A stretch of 6,215 nucleotides of DNA, taken from Dehalococcoidia bacterium (GTDB lineage Bacteria; Chloroflexota; Dehalococcoidia; UBA2247). A program made the translations under genes and the position numbers. The number at the start of each line of letters is the position of its first letter. Position 1 is the first letter of the stretch. Below the pieces are notes generated by a model. The model was not told the DNA's origin and ran no database searches. It saw only the letters and a program-made list of their open reading frames with translations. Positions 3,406 to 6,215 of the stretch are shown here, in pieces. The stretch is from the NCBI GenBank assembly GCA_021159955.1, contig JAGHDJ010000062.1:1-6215 (forward strand). The letters are read 5' to 3'.

Positions 3406-6215
3406 TTTGCCATGTATTCCCGTAAAGGCTGCACGGTGAAGATGTGAGAATCCTTTGCCATAGCTTCTACCGCTACGCGGGCAGTATCCAGAGATGTAAA
3501 GCAGGGGATATTTGCTTCAACGGCAGCACGGCGGATTTCGAAGCCGTCTTGCAGAGATGTACGTCCTCCTGTAACGGTGTTGACTACCCCGTTAACCTTT
3601 CCTTCTTTGATAATATCTACTGTATTGGGGGCTCCCTCACTTAGTTTCTTAGTTATCATGGTTACAGGTAGGTCAAGAGACTGAATCATTGCTGCGGTGC
3701 CTTCGGTCGCATAGAGTTTGTAGTTGGTGGAGGCTAGCTTCTTTATAATTGGTATTGACTCAGGCTTGTTTCTATCTGATATGCTAAGCAGAATTCCTCC
3801 TGCTGGTGGAAGTATTAATCCTGCTGCCATCAACGCCTTGGTTAGAGCTGCCTCAAAATTGTAATCTACTCCCATAACTTCCCCTGTAGATTTCATCTCC
3901 GGACCGAGATATGTATCTACTTTAAGTAATTTGGACATAGAAAACACGGGGGCTTTGATGGCTATTAGACTCTGTTTTTTCCGCAATCCCGTCTGGTAGC
4001 CCTGTTCTTTGAGGCTTAAATTTGCCATAACCTTGACGGCTGCATCAACCATAGGCACTCCTGTTACTTTGGAGATAAATGGTATGGTTCTACTAGCGCG
4101 GGGATTCACTTCTAATACATAAACGTTGGATTTATTGCCACTTCCATTTGTGGAGGGCATGACAACATATTGAATGTTCATCAGTCCCTTTATTTTTAAC
4201 CCCAGCCCAATTTGTATTGAATAATCTATGATGGATTCAATTTCGCTGGTGGTCAAGTTCATACTTGGATAAACTGCTATGGAATCTCCGCTGTGTACTC
4301 CTGCTCTTTCAATGTGCTCCATTATTCCTGGTATGAGAACGGTTTCTCCGTCGCAAACGGCATCTACTTCAACCTCTTTTCCCTTAAGGTATTTATCGAT
4401 GAGAACAGGATGTTTGCTCCCCAGACCCATTGCTCTTTTCATATAACGGACGAGTTCGGTGGCATTAGCAACGATTTCCATTGCCCTGCCGCCCAATACG
4501 TAACTAGGGCGAACTAGTACCGGGTAACCTATAAGTTGGGCTACGGTGAGGGCTTCATCAATCGAGGTGGCAGTTCCTCCTGGTGGTTGTGGGATGCCCA
4601 GTCGAGAAAGAAAATCCTCAAACCTTTTGCGGTCCTCGGCCATATCAATGACGCTGGCGTCTGAGCCCATGATGGGCATGTCGTTGTTAGATAATGGTTC
4701 AGCTAGGTTAATAGCTGTTTGTCCACCGAATTGTAGTATAGCTGGAGGTGTACTTGTGGTGATGTCTTTTTTCGAGGCAGCTTTTTTGTCCCCGAAGGTT
4801 GCTTCTTTCGGACTTTCGTTATCCAGTATATCCTGTATACTTTCTTCATCCAGTGGTTCAAAGTAGAGTCTGTCACTGGTATCAAAGTCGGTGGAGACTG
4901 TTTCCGGGTTGGAGTTCACCATGATACTTTTGATTCTTAGTTCTTGTAATGCCCATGCAGCGTGAACACTGCAGTAATCGAATTCTATGCCTTGCCCTAT
5001 GCGTATGGGACCACTTCCGACTACCACCGCTTTAAGTTCATTTATGGGGATAGCTTCATTCTCCTGCTCATATACGCTGTAGAAATAGGATGTGGCGGCT
5101 GTAAATTCTGCCGCACATGTGTCCACCATCTTGAATACAGGGGTAATGTGCCATTTCTTTCGCAGGGTTCTTATCTGCGCAGGAAGCTTATCGCAGAGAG
5201 TCCCTAACTGCTCATCTGTGAATCCCTTTCTCTTTGCTTCTAGAAGCAGTTTCTCAGTTAAGGGTTCAGCTAGTAGCTGTTTCTCCATATCGACTATGCT
5301 TTGGAATTTGTGCATGAACCACGGATCTATACCTGTTTGTTGTGATAGTTCTTCCGGATTAGTTCCTCTTCTCAGTGTTGCCATAATGGCCCATAAGCGA
5401 AGATCATTAGGATATAGAGGATATGAACTAACGTTGTCTTTCCACCTGGGGTCTTCCCAGAGTAATGATCTGTCGCTCATTTCAAGTGAACGAACCGCTT
5501 TTTGTAAGGCTGCTTCGAAATTCCTGTCGATAGCCATAACTTCACCAGTGGCTTTCATTTGAGTGTTGATGACACGGTCACCTGCTGCGAATTTGTCAAA
5601 TGGCCAGCGAGGTATCTTAACTACGCAGTAATCTAGAGCTGGTTCAAAAGCTGACATTGTTTTGCCAGTTATCCTGTTGGGGATTTCGTCTAAGTGTTTG
5701 CCGATAGCAATTTTTGCTGCTGTTCTGGCGATGGGATATCCTGTAGCTTTGCTCGCCAGGGCTGAACTGCGGCTGACTCTGGGGTTGACTTCTATTACGT
5801 AGTAGGCTCTCCCGCTATTTATTCCGCTCGGAGTCCACTTCTTTGCCACTAATGGATGTGGGGCAAGGGCAAACTGAACGTTGCAACCTCCCTCAATCCC
5901 CAAAGCTCGGATTATTTTGAGACTGGCAGAACGGAGCATCTGATATTCTTTGTCGCAGAGGGTTTGACTGGGAGCAACCACGATGCTGTCCCCTGTATGT
6001 ATCCCCATGGGATCTATATTCTCCATATTGCAGATGGTGATGCAGTTATCGGCTGCATCTCGCATGACCTCGTATTCAATCTCTTTCCATCCCAGAACAG
6101 AGACCTCAAGTAATGCTTGATTGATAGGGCTTGCTGCTAACCCTTGAGAAATGATGTGTCTGAGTTCACTCACAGTATGGGCAATCCCGCCGCCAGTTCC
6201 TCCAAGCGTGTATGC
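3402..6215 (-). CDS. carB: Carbamoyl-phosphate synthase large subunit (partial, 5' end beyond the right edge)
   Basis: CarB makes carbamoyl phosphate from bicarbonate, ammonia (supplied by the CarA glutaminase) and two ATP, for pyrimidine and arginine synthesis. The frame is open to the right edge: the first visible residues, [13 protein letters not shown], are the glycine-rich ATP loop that lies near residue 170 in full-length CarB. The GTG at 6173 is therefore not the start. Counting from the first visible residue: GIHTGDS 71-77, [18 protein letters not shown] 142-159, oligomerisation region about 247-395, second half from [13 protein letters not shown] (397-409), [10 protein letters not shown] from 569, EVNPRASRT 702-710, and the allosteric MGS-like domain about 808-924. 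That domain keeps Thr837, Thr840, Lys857 and Asn879-Thr880, matching ligand-contacting positions in E. coli CarB. The 937 visible residues exceed the corresponding E. coli part by about 30, owing to insertions near 119-137, 469-492 and 687-697. Confidence 0.97.
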   Translation of the reverse strand, partial: AYTLGGTGGGIAHTVSELRHIISQGLAASPINQALLEVSVLGWKEIEYEVMRDAADNCITICNMENIDPMGIHTGDSIVVAPSQTLCDKEYQMLRSASLKIIRALGIEGGCNVQFALAPHPLVAKKWTPSGINSGRAYYVIEVNPRVSRSSALASKATGYPIARTAAKIAIGKHLDEIPNRITGKTMSAFEPALDYCVVKIPRWPFDKFAAGDRVINTQMKATGEVMAIDRNFEAALQKAVRSLEMSDRSLLWEDPRWKDNVSSYPLYPNDLRLWAIMATLRRGTNPEELSQQTGIDPWFMHKFQSIVDMEKQLLAEPLTEKLLLEAKRKGFTDEQLGTLCDKLPAQIRTLRKKWHITPVFKMVDTCAAEFTAATSYFYSVYEQENEAIPINELKAVVVGSGPIRIGQGIEFDYCSVHAAWALQELRIKSIMVNSNPETVSTDFDTSDRLYFEPLDEESIQDILDNESPKEATFGDKKAASKKDITTSTPPAILQFGGQTAINLAEPLSNNDMPIMGSDASVIDMAEDRKRFEDFLSRLGIPQPPGGTATSIDEALTVAQLIGYPVLVRPSYVLGGRAMEIVANATELVRYMKRAMGLGSKHPVLIDKYLKGKEVEVDAVCDGETVLIPGIMEHIERAGVHSGDSIAVYPSMNLTTSEIESIIDYSIQIGLGLKIKGLMNIQYVVMPSTNGSGNKSNVYVLEVNPRASRTIPFISKVTGVPMVDAAVKVMANLSLKEQGYQTGLRKKQSLIAIKAPVFSMSKLLKVDTYLGPEMKSTGEVMGVDYNFEAALTKALMAAGLILPPAGGILLSISDRNKPESIPIIKKLASTNYKLYATEGTAAMIQSLDLPVTMITKKLSEGAPNTVDIIKEGKVNGVVNTVTGGRTSLQDGFEIRRAAVEANIPCFTSLDTARVAVEAMAKDSHIFTVQPLREYMAK

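Noticed and set aside
2984..3439. A 151-residue open frame on the plus strand opposite pyrK
   Set aside because: It is antisense to a well-supported gene, has no recognisable domain, and shows no convincing ribosome site.
4703..4885. A 60-residue minus-strand frame inside carB that could be reached by slippage at the A6 tracts
   Set aside because: It has no recognisable content, the zero frame continues with strong CarB conservation, and the tracts are not a canonical in-frame A-AAA-AAG slippery site.
5092..5562. A 156-residue open frame on the plus strand opposite carB
   Set aside because: It is a shadow of the conserved carB frame, with no protein features of its own.
6171..6173. GTG as the start of carB
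   Set aside because: The frame stays open to the window edge, and the residues before the GTG match the conserved glycine-rich ATP loop of CarB. The gene starts outside the window.
1..6215. CRISPR arrays, tRNA or rRNA genes, riboswitches
   Set aside because: I saw no spaced direct repeats, cloverleaf-like sequence or rRNA motifs. Almost the whole window is protein-coding, and the operon leader is off the right edge.

Overview
The window suggests a bacterium of moderate GC content (roughly mid-forties percent by eye). It is most likely a Dehalococcoidia-type Chloroflexota. That placement is an inference from memory of how CarB and dihydropteroate synthase read in that group, not from a search.

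Layout, left to right. Positions 1-88 look like the right end of an IS3-type insertion sequence: the last codons of a transposase, then a terminal inverted repeat. Positions 89-200 are a short intergenic stretch with a 12-bp perfect palindrome and a candidate promoter. They lead into a small plus-strand gene for a Trm112/UPF0434-family zinc-binding protein (201-386). Everything from 368 to the right edge is one tightly packed minus-strand operon. In transcription order it is carB (5' end cut off by the right edge), pyrK, a YjbQ/UPF0047 gene, folP, folK and a QueD/PTPS-family gene. Junctions range from a 20-nt overlap to a 9-nt gap, so translation is probably coupled throughout. The operon and the Trm112 gene converge and overlap by 19 bp at their 3' ends.

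How the genes work together. CarB and PyrK belong to de novo pyrimidine synthesis: carbamoyl phosphate formation, and electron transfer for dihydroorotate oxidation. FolP and FolK are consecutive folate enzymes. The usual aldolase gene folB is absent, and the position beside folK is taken by a COG0720 (PTPS) protein with a CExxHGH active-site motif. That combination suggests a PTPS-type bypass of FolB, possibly in an enzyme that also serves queuosine synthesis. This is the most interesting biological point in the window.

Other oddities: folK carries a 12-bp minisatellite coding for tetrapeptide repeats at its N-terminus. CarB has insertions at the equivalent hairpin of both of its duplicated halves, plus a low-complexity linker. 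I do not see a wholly new system. The window is mainly a housekeeping operon with several unusual details.
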